From Agrobacterium vitis (GTDB taxonomy: Bacteria > Pseudomonadota > Alphaproteobacteria > Rhizobiales > Rhizobiaceae): DNA of 64,000 bases. Under the pieces are notes generated by a model that saw only the letters and a program-made list of their open reading frames with translations, was not told the origin of the DNA and ran no database searches. Where the stretch lies: positions 1,116,001 to 1,180,000 of the forward strand of contig NZ_CP146242.1 in NCBI RefSeq assembly GCF_037039395.1, written 5' to 3'. The position numbers were made by a program, and so were the translations under genes. The number at the start of each line of letters is the position of its first letter. Position 1 is the first letter of the stretch. Below are positions 33,448-43,038 of this stretch, one piece after another.

Positions 33448-35457
33448 ATGGGGTGTGAGGTACGGTTATTGTTTAGCAAAGGAATCGCGGCGAGGAAACG
33501 CGCCGCGCCATTTTCACATATATCCTCTTTTTCATTTTCCCTTTCCGCGCCTGAACCGCCACTGCTGCGATCCTCCGTCGATCTGGTCGAACGGTTCGGT
33601 GAGGAAGTGCTGGTGCTAAAGCAGCTAGGGCTTCCAAAGCCGCTCCTGTCGCGTCTCATTCAGCAGGCACTTGCCCATGGCACATCGATAGAGCAGGAAT
33701 TGCTGGCCACTGGCGACATGGAGGCGCAGGACTATTACGCGGCCCTCGCCCGGCATCTCGACCTGCCCTTTCTACCGGTGCTTCCGGTGGAGCAGGTCCT
33801 CTATTCCGACCATATGGACAGCCAATTGCGTAAACCGGGCCTGTTGCGGCTGCATGACAAGGTTCGCGCGCCGATAACCGTCATTGTTCCCGAGGCACGG
33901 CAATTTCATGTCTTGAAGGAACGGCTCGCGCATGCTCCGGATTTGCGCGGATCGCTTGCCATCACCACGCCGAGAGCCCTTACCGGCGCGATCTGGCAGG
34001 CTGGCGCCCGGCACCGCGTTGAAAAAGCCACAGCGCATCTGTTCGATACAGCACCACTGTCCTCGGCGCGCATGGTCTTGACCGGCAAACAAGGCTTCTG
34101 GCTGGGATCTCTGCTGACGGCAACACTCGCCGCCTGTTCCACCTTCGGTTATGACGCACTGGCGGCAATGCATATTCTGACATCGCTGCTTTACCTTTGC
34201 ATGCTCGCTTTTCGAGCGGCGACCTTGGCCTATCGAATCGGAGCGGTCGACCCTCCGCCCGTCTTGCCCGCCTCGGTGGAGCTTCCGGTCTATACTGTTC
34301 TTGTGGCGCTTTACCGGGAAAGCGGCATGATCCCGCAGTTGATAGACGGGCTGCGGCGACTGGACTGGCCGGTTTCCAGGCTGGATATCAAGCTTGTCTG
34401 CGAAGCCGACGACCTGGACACGCTGGGCGCGCTGGCAGACGCCGACATACCAGCCCATATCGAGATCGTCCCGACCCCGCCGATTGGGCCGCGCACCAAG
34501 CCGAAGGCGCTCAGCTATGCGCTGTCAGGCGCCCGTGGCGATTTTCTGGTGCTGTATGACGCCGAGGATCGCCCGCACCCCGCCCAACTCAAGGAGGCCT
34601 ATGCGCATTTCCTGTCCCGCCCACCCGAAGTGGCCTGTCTACAAGCGCCGCTGATCATCGCCAATGGCGATGAAAGCTGGATCAGCGCCTTGTTTGCGCT
34701 AGAATATGCGGCTTTGTTTCGAGGCACCCTGCCAATGCTTGCCTATCACGGCATGCCCTTGCCGCTCGGCGGGACATCCAACCATTTCCGTATCGAGGCC
34801 TTGAAGGATGTCGGTGCCTGGGACCCCTATAATGTCACAGAGGATGCCGATCTCGGCCTGAGGCTGTTCCGAGCCGGCTATCGCTGTGAAACGATCACCC
34901 GGCAAACCCTGGAGGACGCACCCGTCAGCAGCCGCATCTGGATGGGCCAGCGCAGCCGCTGGTTCAAAGGCTGGCTACAGACATGGCTGATCGTCATGCG
35001 CGAACCGCGTGTCGCCTGCAAGGAAATGGGGGGATCGGCCTTTGCCGTCTTTCATCTGATGATTGGCGGCATGCTGCTATCATCGCTGAGCCATCCCGCC
35101 CTTCTGCTGTTCCTGACCATGACCGTCTACAGCATGGCCAACCCGCCTGCCACGGGCATTCCCCTGCGCGACCTGACGGTCTTCTGGATCGACCTGGTCA
35201 ATATTCTCGGCAGCTACCTGATTTTCCTGGCACTCGGCCGTGCCGCCATGACCGAATTCGAACGCCGCCGCATCGGCAAACGCTACCTGTTCATTCCGCT
35301 CTATTGGCTGATGACATCCGTCGCCGCCTGGCGGGCGATGATCGAGCTGAAAACCAAACCGTTCTTCTGGAACAAGACCCCGCATGCACCAAGAGGCGGC
35401 GAGCGAAAACGCGCAAAAAGCGTCGAGAATGAAAGCGTTCAACCCAAACAGAACTGA
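33448..35457 (+). CDS. Membrane glycosyltransferase family 2 with N-terminal MshEN/GspE-N domain
   Basis: A 669-residue protein. Residues about 50-200 resemble the GSPII_E_N/MshEN module, which binds cyclic-di-GMP in some proteins (LLATGDMEAQDYYAALARHLDLPFLP spans its core in two parts). Two helices follow (about 213-262). The GT2 domain has DAEDRP (Asp371), TEDADLGLRLF and the processive-type QRSRW (501-505), and three or four C-terminal helices complete the protein. The layout matches enzymes that make exopolysaccharide or similar polymers. The start is uncertain: only 17 bp separate it from the divergent gene, and GTG/TTG codons just inside are possible. Confidence 0.82.
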   Translation: MGCEVRLLFSKGIAARKRAAPFSHISSFSFSLSAPEPPLLRSSVDLVERFGEEVLVLKQLGLPKPLLSRLIQQALAHGTSIEQELLATGDMEAQDYYAALARHLDLPFLPVLPVEQVLYSDHMDSQLRKPGLLRLHDKVRAPITVIVPEARQFHVLKERLAHAPDLRGSLAITTPRALTGAIWQAGARHRVEKATAHLFDTAPLSSARMVLTGKQGFWLGSLLTATLAACSTFGYDALAAMHILTSLLYLCMLAFRAATLAYRIGAVDPPPVLPASVELPVYTVLVALYRESGMIPQLIDGLRRLDWPVSRLDIKLVCEADDLDTLGALADADIPAHIEIVPTPPIGPRTKPKALSYALSGARGDFLVLYDAEDRPHPAQLKEAYAHFLSRPPEVACLQAPLIIANGDESWISALFALEYAALFRGTLPMLAYHGMPLPLGGTSNHFRIEALKDVGAWDPYNVTEDADLGLRLFRAGYRCETITRQTLEDAPVSSRIWMGQRSRWFKGWLQTWLIVMREPRVACKEMGGSAFAVFHLMIGGMLLSSLSHPALLLFLTMTVYSMANPPATGIPLRDLTVFWIDLVNILGSYLIFLALGRAAMTEFERRRIGKRYLFIPLYWLMTSVAAWRAMIELKTKPFFWNKTPHAPRGGERKRAKSVENESVQPKQN

Positions 35458-35895
35458 ACATCCGTTGCAAATCACGCCGAAGGCAGATCAAATCAAGACC
35501 ATCAGGTGAGTATCTCAGCCACAGGCCCGATACCGCCCACATGTAATCAGCAGCTTGGGTTGATCAAAGCGGGCGCACTAAAGAGAGTTCGATCGGCCTG
35601 CATACACTCGACCCTGGCTTTGGTACCGTTGTTAAAGCCCCGCACCGCATGATTGCATCGCATGGACATCATCATCCAGCCTGCGACCTTCGACAAAGGC
35701 ACGCACATTTGCCGCAGCTTTTGCAGCTCCAGTCCCTCATCAAAAAAATTCTTTGCCGCATCTGGCGAACACTCTCAACCGCAGAAACGACGGATACATT
35801 TGGATTCTCTCGCAGATTCCGACAGCCTCTATGTCTCACAGTTCCGGTACTGTCCTGATGCATCATAGATTCGCATTGACTCACTTTCACAAACA
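35458..35895. other. Intergenic region before the imuA promoter
   Basis: About 440 bp with no gene that I can support on either strand. Translations are short and without family resemblance. The right end holds the LexA box. The middle may be the remains of a lost gene, but nothing recognisable is left. Confidence 0.4.
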
Positions 35896-35910
35896 GAACA
35901 AATAAAGAAC
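35896..35910 (+). promoter_or_regulatory. LexA (SOS) box of the imuA-imuB-dnaE2 cassette
   Basis: GAAC-AAATAAA-GAAC is an exact fit to the alphaproteobacterial LexA operator GAAC-N7-GAAC (equivalently GTTC-N7-GTTC). It ends 50 bp before the imuA start codon. Confidence 0.88.
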
Positions 35911-35960
35911 ATTGATATCCGAAATCGCATTAGAAATGCCAAGGAGATCTCTTTTCTAAC

Positions 35961-36719
35961 ATGAACACCCCCGTCGTCAGCCCCGTTGTCACTCAACTGC
36001 GCGCCCGGATCGATCAACTGGAAGGCGGCCCGGTCCGACGACGCGACGTCCTGCCGTTCGGCGTTGCCGAGATCGACAATGTCCTGCCTGGCGGTGGGCT
36101 CGCGATGGGCGCCCTGCACGAGGTGGCCGGAGCTGGCAATGGCACGGTCGACGGCGCGGCAGCCGCTCTATTTACAGCGGGACTGGCGGCGCGCGCCAAG
36201 GGCAAGATCCTGTGGTGCATCACGCGGCAGGACCTGTTCGCACCATCGCTGGCTCAGGCTGGGCTGGCACCGGGACGCGTCATCTATGTCGAGGCTGGCA
36301 ACGAAGCCGATGTGCTGGCCTGCGCCGAAGAGGGCCTGCGCCATGGTGGGTTCGGTGCCATCGTATGCGAGGTGGCCAAACTCTCCATGATCGCGTCCCG
36401 CCGCCTGCAACTTGCCGCAGAAAGTACCGGGACCCTGGCACTCGTCATTCGTCGCTGGCGGCGCCAGGCGGAAGCGTCGAACTTCGGGCAGCCGACGGCG
36501 GCCGTTACCCGATGGCGCATCTCCGCCCTGCCCTCCTCCCCGATACCGGTACCAGGCGTCGGCCGCGCCCGCTGGCGCGTGGAACTCATTCGCTGTCGGA
36601 CCGGCAGCGCCGATATCGAAGTGGAGGCTTGTGATGCCAAGGGTTGTCTCGCTATTCCTGCCGACTTGGCCGACCGATCGGCTGCGGCGGACATCCGACG
36701 CCACAACCGTGCCTCTTGA
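35961..36719 (+). CDS. imuA: ImuA, RecA-like subunit of the mutasome
   Basis: A 252-residue SOS protein with a degenerate RecA/SulA-like core: VLPGGGLAMGALHEVAGAG in place of a strict Walker A, then KILWCITRQDLFAPSL and the GFGAIVCEVAKLS strand. With ImuB and DnaE2 it carries out translesion synthesis and causes damage-induced mutation. The gene is the first of three overlapping frames and ends 86 bp inside imuB. AAGGAG lies 14 bp before the ATG, which is long, so translation may be modest. SOS control follows from the LexA box at 35896. Confidence 0.9.
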   Translation: MNTPVVSPVVTQLRARIDQLEGGPVRRRDVLPFGVAEIDNVLPGGGLAMGALHEVAGAGNGTVDGAAAALFTAGLAARAKGKILWCITRQDLFAPSLAQAGLAPGRVIYVEAGNEADVLACAEEGLRHGGFGAIVCEVAKLSMIASRRLQLAAESTGTLALVIRRWRRQAEASNFGQPTAAVTRWRISALPSSPIPVPGVGRARWRVELIRCRTGSADIEVEACDAKGCLAIPADLADRSAAADIRRHNRAS

Positions 36720-38154
36720 GGCGCCGCTTGTCCTGATCGGCAGGCAGGGCCAGCGGCGCGTCGTCACCGCGGCAGACAGCGTCGCCCTGGCCGCCGGCTT
36801 GCGCGTCGGCATGCCGGCGGCGAAAGCGCAGGCGCTGATACCGGGCCTGATCGTCCGCGATGCCGATCCGGTCGCCGATATCCGCGCCCTGGACCGTCTG
36901 GCGCTCTGGGCTTTGCGCTACACGCCTGCCGTCGCTGCCGATCCCCCCGATGGACTGGTCATCGACACCACAGGTGCCGACCATTTGCACGGCGGTGAAG
37001 CCGCGATGCTGGCCGATATGATCGCGCGCATCGAGGCTTCCGGCACACGGGTCCGTGCGGCAATCGCCGATACCTGGGGCGCTGCTCACGCCCTCGCACG
37101 CTATCAGAGCCAACCGGCTTTGATCATCCCCCCCGGCGAAAGCCGTCTCGCAATGCTCGACTTGCCGATCCGTGCCTTGCGGGTGGCCCGTGAAACCGTA
37201 GACGGCTTGCGCGTGATGGGTTTTGCACGCATTGGCGAAGTCGCGGCGCAACCGCGTGCGCCGCTGACCCTGCGGTTCGGGCCGGAACTGGGGCGGCGGA
37301 TCGACCAGGCCTTCGGCCTACTCAATGAGCCGATCCTGCGTGTGCAGTCGCCCGATCTCACGGAGGTGCAGCGCATTTTCGCCGAACCGATCGCCGCCGC
37401 CGAAACCATTGCGCGTTACGTTGGCAAGCTTGTCGTCCATCTATGCGACGCGCTTGAGATACGGGGGCTGGGCGTCCGGCATCTCGACCTTTTGTGCTAC
37501 CGTGTCGACAACCAGATAGCCCTCGTGCGCGTTGCCACGGCGCAGCCCGTCCGCCATGTGCGGCGTTTGACCCGCCTGTTATGCGACAAAATCGAAACCA
37601 TTGATCCGGGTTTCGGGATCGAGCGCATGGTGCTCGTCGCAACCTCAGCGGAACCTCTGGTCGCCCGCCAGATTGTCACGTCTCTTGCCGAGCCGAGCGA
37701 CCCGGATGTGTCCGATCTGATCGACATCCTGGCCAACCGCATCGGCACGGGTCGTATCTATCGCTTCGGCTCCGTGCCAAGCGACGTACCTGAGCGCGCC
37801 GTTAACCGGCTACCGCCCCTTTCGCCTGATACCGGCGAAGGTTGGACGAACCGCTGGCCACGGCCGTCACGTTTGTTCGCCCATCCCGAGCCGATCGAGA
37901 CGGTCGCCCTTCTGCCCGACCAGCCGCCGGTCGTTTTCACCTGGCGCGGGGTGCGACGGCGCGTCCGGTGCGCCGACGGCCCCGAGCGGGTGTTCGGCGA
38001 ATGGTGGCGGCGCGACGCTGAGATGGCAGCGGTGCGCGACTATTTCCAGGTCGAAGTCGAGAATGGCGAACGCTACTGGATTTACCGGGCTGGCGATGGT
38101 GTCGATCCAGCAACCGGTTCGCATCTCTGGTTCCTGCACGGAGTGTTCGGATGA
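36634..38154 (+). CDS. imuB: ImuB, catalytically dead Y-family polymerase-like protein
   Basis: A 506-residue protein with Y-family fold. The start [19 protein letters not shown] lacks the acidic DxD of active Y polymerases, as expected of ImuB, which acts as a bridge to the beta clamp and DnaE2. Helix-hairpin-helix ([18 protein letters not shown]) and little-finger regions follow. The start at 36634 is set by GGAGG at 36623-36627, so imuB begins inside imuA. A longer frame from 36412 is rejected. The stop overlaps dnaE2 (ATGA). Confidence 0.92.
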   Translation: MPRVVSLFLPTWPTDRLRRTSDATTVPLEAPLVLIGRQGQRRVVTAADSVALAAGLRVGMPAAKAQALIPGLIVRDADPVADIRALDRLALWALRYTPAVAADPPDGLVIDTTGADHLHGGEAAMLADMIARIEASGTRVRAAIADTWGAAHALARYQSQPALIIPPGESRLAMLDLPIRALRVARETVDGLRVMGFARIGEVAAQPRAPLTLRFGPELGRRIDQAFGLLNEPILRVQSPDLTEVQRIFAEPIAAAETIARYVGKLVVHLCDALEIRGLGVRHLDLLCYRVDNQIALVRVATAQPVRHVRRLTRLLCDKIETIDPGFGIERMVLVATSAEPLVARQIVTSLAEPSDPDVSDLIDILANRIGTGRIYRFGSVPSDVPERAVNRLPPLSPDTGEGWTNRWPRPSRLFAHPEPIETVALLPDQPPVVFTWRGVRRRVRCADGPERVFGEWWRRDAEMAAVRDYFQVEVENGERYWIYRAGDGVDPATGSHLWFLHGVFG

Positions 38155-41100
38155 GTAACCCCCGTTATGCCGAGTTGCAGGTAACGTCGCACTTCTCATT
38201 CTTGCGGGGAGCATCTTCGTGCGAGGCGCTCTTCTTCCAGGCGGCGGCCCTTGGCATCGAAGCCTTGGCCATCGTCGACCGCAATTCACTGGCGGGGATT
38301 GTTCGGGCACATCAGGCCGCCAAGGACAGTGGAATAAGACTGATTGTCGGCTGCCGCCTGGATCTGGCTGACGGCACCGCGCTCCTCGTCTATCCGATGG
38401 ATCGCGCCGCCTATGCCCGGCTGTGCCGGCTACTGTCGCTTGGCAAGGCACGCGGCGGCAAGGCCAAATGTATACTGGGCTGGGACGATGTCCTGGTCTA
38501 TGGCGATGGCCTGCTCGCAATCCTCGTGCCGGATGAGGCCGACGACGCCTGCGCAAGCACTCTGCGTCGCCTCAAGGCCGGCTTCGGCGACCGTGGCTAT
38601 CTGGCGCTTACCTTGCGGCGGCGCCCCAACGATGCCCTGCGGCTGCATGAATTGTCGAACCTGGCGGCTCAAGCTGGCATTGAGACCGTCGTGACCAATG
38701 ATGTCCTGTTCCATCATCCCGACCAACGCATCCTGCAGGACGTGGTCACGTGCATCCGTCACAAGGTAACGATCGACAGCGCCGGCTTCCATCGTGAGCG
38801 GCACGCCGACCGCCATCTCAAGCCACCCCAGGAAATGGCGCGCCTGTTCAATCGCTATCCGGACGCAATCGCTCGCACTGTCAAGATCCTGGCACGCTGC
38901 CGCTTCAGTCTCGATGAACTGTCCTACCAATATCCTCAGGAGCGCGAGATGCCGGGCCTGACGGCCCAACAGGCGCTGGAAGCCTTGACCTGGGAAAGTG
39001 CCGCCAAACGCTATGCCAAAGGTGTGCCGGATAGCGTGGCGGCGGCGCTACGCCATGAACTCAGGCTGATCGAGAAGCTCGACTACGCCCCCTATTTCTT
39101 AACGGTGAACGCCATTGTGCGCTTTGCCCGCAGCCAGGACATTCTCTGTCAGGGCCGCGGCTCGGCTGCCAACTCAGCCGTGTGCTACGTGCTGGGCGTG
39201 ACATCGATCGACCCCGAACGCAGCAATCTTTTGTTTGAGCGCTTCATCAGCGAGGAGCGCCGCGAACCGCCCGATATCGATGTGGATTTCGAACACAATC
39301 GGCGCGAGATTGTCATGCAGTGGGTCTTTAAGACCTATGGTCGCAATCATTCCGCCCTGTGCTCGACCGTTATCCGCTACCGGACCAAGGCGGCGATCCG
39401 GGACGTGGGAAAGGCGCTCGGCCTGCCCGAAGATGTCATCAAAACCTTGTCGTCAGGCCAGACCTTCCGGCCGACAGATAGTCTGCAAACCAACATCCCC
39501 GGCCTCAACGCCGCAGATCGCCGGCTGCAACTGACCCTGGCGCTGGCCGAGCAACTGAAGGGCGCACCGCGCCACCTGAGCCAACACCCTGGCGGCTTTG
39601 TGCTGACGCACGACCGGCTTGATGAACTGGTGCCGATCGAACCGGCCCGCATGGCCGACCGGCAGGTGATCGAATGGGATAAGGACGATGTCGATATCCT
39701 GAAGTTCATGAAGGTCGATGTTCTGGCCCTGGGGATGCTGTCGTGCATGAAGGGATGTTACGACCTTCTCGCCGCATATAAGGGCATCACTCTTGATCTG
39801 GCTACGACGCCAGCGAAAGACACGGCCACCTACGACATGATCTGTAAGGCCGATACTTTGGGGACGTTTCAGATTGAAAGCCGGGCGCAAATGTCGATGC
39901 TGCCGCGTCTAAGGCCGCGGACCTTTTACGACCTGGTCGTGCAGATCGCTATCGTGCGGCCAGGGCCGATCCAGGGTGACATGGTCCACCCCTACCTGCG
40001 TCGGCGCCAAGGCAAGGAGTCCGTCGAATATCCGAAACCCGAACTCGAACGCGTGCTTGGCAAGACACTGGGCGTACCGCTGTTTCAGGAACAGGCAATG
40101 CGGGTCGCCATCGAATGCGCCGACTTCACACCCGGTGAGGCCGACCAGTTGCGGCGCGCCATGGCTACATTCAAACATACCGGTGGCGTCAGCCCGTTCC
40201 GCGACAAGCTCATCAACGGCATGGTCGCACGCGGTTACAAGGCGGACTTCGCCGAACGGACCTTCAAACAGCTTGAGGGTTTCGGATCCTACGGTTTTCC
40301 GGAATCCCACTCCGCCTCTTTCGCCTTGATTGCCTATGCCTCCTCCTGGATGAAATGCCATCATCCTGATGTCTTCTGTTGCGCTTTGTTGAACGCCCAG
40401 CCCATGGGGTTTTATGCACCACAGCAGATCGTCACCGATGCGCGCCGGCACGGTGTCGAGGTGCGGCCGGTCTGCATCAACGCCTCACGCTGGGACTGCA
40501 CACTAGAGCCCGTCGGCAATGGAAAGCAGTTTGCCGTGCGTCTCGGCCTGTGTCTGGTCAAAGGTTTGAACAATCGTGAGGCCGCGACGCTGGTTGGTGC
40601 CCGGGCAGATATGCCCTATACCTCCATTGATGATATATGGCGCCGTGCCGGTGTGCCAGCGTCGGCGCTGGTGACACTGGCCGAGGCTGATGCCTTCCAG
40701 CCCGGCTTGCGCCTATCCCGCCGCAACGCCCTGTGGACGCTGAAGGGATTGCATAACGATCCCCTGCCGTTGTTCGCTGCGGTTTCAGCACGCGAGGGGG
40801 CCAGCGTGGCGGAAATCAATGAACCGGTGATGACGCTAAATGAGATGACGGAAGGCAGCCAGGTCGTCGAGGATTACAGCCATGTCGGCCTGACTTTGCG
40901 GGCGCACCCGCTTTCATTCCTGCGCAACGATCTGCGCCACCGGCGAATCATAACATGTCAAGAAGCGATGCGCGCCCGAGACGGCCGATGGGTCGAAGCC
41001 GCTGGCCTGGTGCTGGTGCGCCAACGCCCCGGCAGTGCATCGGGTGTTATCTTCATCACGCTTGAGGACGAAAGCGGTATCAGCAATATCGTCGTCTGGC

Positions 41101-41411
41101 CGAAGGTCTTCGAACAGTATCGGCGCATCGTGCTGGGGGCCAGCATGCTGGGCGTCTATGGCCGCGTCCAGCGTGAGGGTGATGTCGTGCATCTGATTGC
41201 CCATAGGCTTACAGATATGTCGACCGAACTGGCCAGCGTCGGACAACGTGATATGATCTCCCCGCTGTCTCACGAACGCTGTGATGAGTTCCATGACGGC
41301 AAGCCTGGCCTTGAGCCATCCACAGTCCCCAAAGAGCTCCGCATTCCCGATGCCCTGCCGGATGACCGGCCTGTCGAGACCATCCAGGTAAAGAGCCGGA
41401 ATTTTCATTAG
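38151..41411 (+). CDS. dnaE2: Error-prone DNA polymerase DnaE2
   Basis: A 1086-residue family C polymerase for translesion synthesis. The PHP domain is at the N-terminus ([20 protein letters not shown]). The catalytic aspartates are in [12 protein letters not shown] (about 373-384) and [13 protein letters not shown] (about 525), and the QHPGGF and [13 protein letters not shown] blocks are present. A C-terminal OB domain ([19 protein letters not shown], about 960-980) ends the chain. Length is normal. The start overlaps the imuB stop, so translation is coupled. The stop codon shares a base with a small palindromic repeat. Confidence 0.96.
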   Translation: MSNPRYAELQVTSHFSFLRGASSCEALFFQAAALGIEALAIVDRNSLAGIVRAHQAAKDSGIRLIVGCRLDLADGTALLVYPMDRAAYARLCRLLSLGKARGGKAKCILGWDDVLVYGDGLLAILVPDEADDACASTLRRLKAGFGDRGYLALTLRRRPNDALRLHELSNLAAQAGIETVVTNDVLFHHPDQRILQDVVTCIRHKVTIDSAGFHRERHADRHLKPPQEMARLFNRYPDAIARTVKILARCRFSLDELSYQYPQEREMPGLTAQQALEALTWESAAKRYAKGVPDSVAAALRHELRLIEKLDYAPYFLTVNAIVRFARSQDILCQGRGSAANSAVCYVLGVTSIDPERSNLLFERFISEERREPPDIDVDFEHNRREIVMQWVFKTYGRNHSALCSTVIRYRTKAAIRDVGKALGLPEDVIKTLSSGQTFRPTDSLQTNIPGLNAADRRLQLTLALAEQLKGAPRHLSQHPGGFVLTHDRLDELVPIEPARMADRQVIEWDKDDVDILKFMKVDVLALGMLSCMKGCYDLLAAYKGITLDLATTPAKDTATYDMICKADTLGTFQIESRAQMSMLPRLRPRTFYDLVVQIAIVRPGPIQGDMVHPYLRRRQGKESVEYPKPELERVLGKTLGVPLFQEQAMRVAIECADFTPGEADQLRRAMATFKHTGGVSPFRDKLINGMVARGYKADFAERTFKQLEGFGSYGFPESHSASFALIAYASSWMKCHHPDVFCCALLNAQPMGFYAPQQIVTDARRHGVEVRPVCINASRWDCTLEPVGNGKQFAVRLGLCLVKGLNNREAATLVGARADMPYTSIDDIWRRAGVPASALVTLAEADAFQPGLRLSRRNALWTLKGLHNDPLPLFAAVSAREGASVAEINEPVMTLNEMTEGSQVVEDYSHVGLTLRAHPLSFLRNDLRHRRIITCQEAMRARDGRWVEAAGLVLVRQRPGSASGVIFITLEDESGISNIVVWPKVFEQYRRIVLGASMLGVYGRVQREGDVVHLIAHRLTDMSTELASVGQRDMISPLSHERCDEFHDGKPGLEPSTVPKELRIPDALPDDRPVETIQVKSRNFH

Positions 41412-41459
41412 AGTTTGTCAGGGAAAAGTGGTCACCGGTTTTCCCGAAAAGACAAACTC
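41411..41459. repeat. Palindromic intergenic repeat, copy 1
   Basis: GAGTTTGTC (41411-41419) pairs with GACAAACTC (41451-41459), and GGGAAAA with TTTTCCC inside it. The core matches, in inverted orientation, the repeat at 59191-59231 and more loosely 45689-45727. It may serve as dnaE2 terminator. Confidence 0.75.
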
Positions 41460-41551
41460 AAACAAAGAAAAGCGCGAGTCTGACTGGTTCAATCTGAACC
41501 TGGCAGACCCTAAAGCATTTCAGCTTTTCTCGGAGTTCAACTGGGCAAAAC

Positions 41552-41625
41552 TGGAGCGGGTGAAGGGAATCGAACCCTCGTATTCAGCTTGGGAAGCTGC
41601 TGCTCTACCATTGAGCTACACCCGC
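41552..41625 (-). tRNA. tRNA-Gly (anticodon CCC)
   Basis: A 74-nt cloverleaf including a genomically encoded CCA. The acceptor stem is GCGGGTG/CACCCGC, the D arm GCTC...GAGC, the anticodon loop TTCCCAA giving CCC, and the T arm GAGGG-TTCGATT-CCCTT. The lowest anticodon-stem pair is G-A, a minor irregularity. It stands alone between dnaE2 and dcd. Confidence 0.95.
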
Positions 41626-41680
41626 CTGATGCCCGAGAGTTCCTACACTTGGGCGTTTATGTCAAGCATGAAAGCGCAGA

Positions 41681-42778
41681 TCAGGCTGCGCGAAAATGCT
41701 TGGAGAGCTTCAGTCCCTGGGCCTGGTAATTGGAGCCGAGGCCTGTGCCGTAGAGGCCTTGGGGATGCTCGAACATATGTTCATAGACCAGGCGGCCGAT
41801 GATCTGGCCGTGTTCCAGGATATACGGTACTTCGTGGCTGCGCACTTCCAGCACAGCGCGGCTGCCGGTGCCGCCGGCCCCGGCATGGCCGAAGCCGGGA
41901 TCGAAAAAGCCAGCATAATGAACGCGGAATTCCCCAACCAGCGGGTCATATGGGGTCATTTCCGCCGCATAGAGTGGCGGGACATGGACGGCCTCGCGTG
42001 AGACGAGAATGTAGAATTCGTCGGGATCAAGGATCAATTCGTCACGGCCACGGCTATAGAGCGGTTCCCAGAAGTCCAGCACATCATGGGCGGCCTTGCG
42101 GTCAACGTCGATCACTGCCGTATGATGCTTGCCGCGATAGCCGACCAACCCGTCCGGTCCTGTCCCCTTCAGGTCGATGGACAGCGCGATGCCGCCGCCC
42201 GAGACATTGGGCGTTTCGCTGGCCACCAGCGTCTCAGTCTTGTGCAGATCCAGAAGTTCGCTGTCGCTCAGAAGCGCATGGCCGATGCGGAAGCGGATCT
42301 GCGACAGGCGAGAGCCGCGCCGCACAATGATCGGAAACGTCCGCGGGCTGATTTCCAGATAAAGCTGGCCCTTGTAGCCCGCCGGGATCTTGTCGAATTC
42401 CTGCGCATAATCGACCATCACCCGCGTAAAGATGTCGAGGCGACCGGTCGAGCTTTTCGGATTGGTGGAAGCCGACAGATCCGCCGGGAGATCCAGGCTC
42501 TCCATCAGCGGCACGATATAAACACAGCCGGTTTCCAGGACCGCGCCATGGTCCAGATCGATCTCGTGCAGGGTCAACCGTTGCAGTTTATCCGCCACGG
42601 TGCTGTTGGGGCCAGGCATGAAACTGGCGCGCACCCTGAGCGCTTTGGAGCCCAGCCTCAGATCGAGACTGGCAGGCTGGATCTGGTCGTGATCGAGCAT
42701 GGTTTCGCTCAAAAGCGAGCCCGAGCCAAACAAGTCGCCGATGGCGCGATCCGCCAATATGCCCGCATTCCGCTTCAT
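41681..42778 (-). CDS. dcd: 2'-deoxycytidine 5'-triphosphate deaminase, double-length form
   Basis: A 365-residue enzyme that deaminates dCTP to dUTP in pyrimidine deoxynucleotide supply. It is nearly twice the usual length of about 190. The N-terminal half carries LDLRLGSKALRVRASF and STNPKSSTGRLDIFTRVM, a dUTPase/DCD fold. The C-terminal half contains a second such fold (VHVPPLYAAEMTPYDP, FFDPGFGHAGAGGTGSRAVLE). This tandem form is typical of Rhizobiales and relatives. AAGGAAGAC before the ATG at 42778 fixes the start; a longer frame to 43033 crosses the metZ leader and is rejected. Confidence 0.9.
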   Translation of the reverse strand: MKRNAGILADRAIGDLFGSGSLLSETMLDHDQIQPASLDLRLGSKALRVRASFMPGPNSTVADKLQRLTLHEIDLDHGAVLETGCVYIVPLMESLDLPADLSASTNPKSSTGRLDIFTRVMVDYAQEFDKIPAGYKGQLYLEISPRTFPIIVRRGSRLSQIRFRIGHALLSDSELLDLHKTETLVASETPNVSGGGIALSIDLKGTGPDGLVGYRGKHHTAVIDVDRKAAHDVLDFWEPLYSRGRDELILDPDEFYILVSREAVHVPPLYAAEMTPYDPLVGEFRVHYAGFFDPGFGHAGAGGTGSRAVLEVRSHEVPYILEHGQIIGRLVYEHMFEHPQGLYGTGLGSNYQAQGLKLSKHFRAA

Positions 42779-42918
42779 AATGTCTTCCTTGCAGCGCCGA
42801 CGCCGAACAATGCGCGCACAACATGCCGCAGCCTGTAATACCTCGGCATATAGTATATGACAAAACCAAACTCCGGGAATTGACGCAAGCAAAAGAACGG
42901 CGTAAGCAAATCTTATCC

Positions 42919-42971
42919 CGTGGTGATTTGGCCGGTCGGCTTGCAGCCACGTTAAACAATTGGCTAAAAAG
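42919..42971 (+). promoter_or_regulatory. SAM-II riboswitch (metA motif)
   Basis: CGTGG (42919-42923) pairs with CCACG (42947-42951). The loop contains TTGGCC, and the strand after the stem has TTAAACA and the invariant GCTAAAAAG (42963-42971) needed for the pseudoknot. SAM-II elements bind S-adenosylmethionine and lie before methionine genes in alphaproteobacteria. Here the gene is metZ. Confidence 0.88.
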
Positions 42972-42984
42972 ATCGGACACGTGC

Positions 42985-43016
42985 AAACCGGTCCGTATTT
43001 CGCGACCGGTTTTTTT
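42985..43016 (+). terminator. Terminator-like hairpin between SAM-II riboswitch and metZ
   Basis: AAACCGGTC (42985-42993) pairs with GACCGGTTT (43004-43012) and is followed directly by more U residues. It lies 14 nt after the riboswitch and 23 nt before the metZ start codon, which suggests transcriptional attenuation. Confidence 0.75.
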
Positions 43017-43038
43017 GTGTTCGAAAGGCTCATACAGC

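Noticed and set aside
42779..43033. 85-codon extension of dcd
   Set aside because: It would cross the SAM-II riboswitch and terminator on the opposite strand; AAGGAAGAC and homologue length support the start at 42778.
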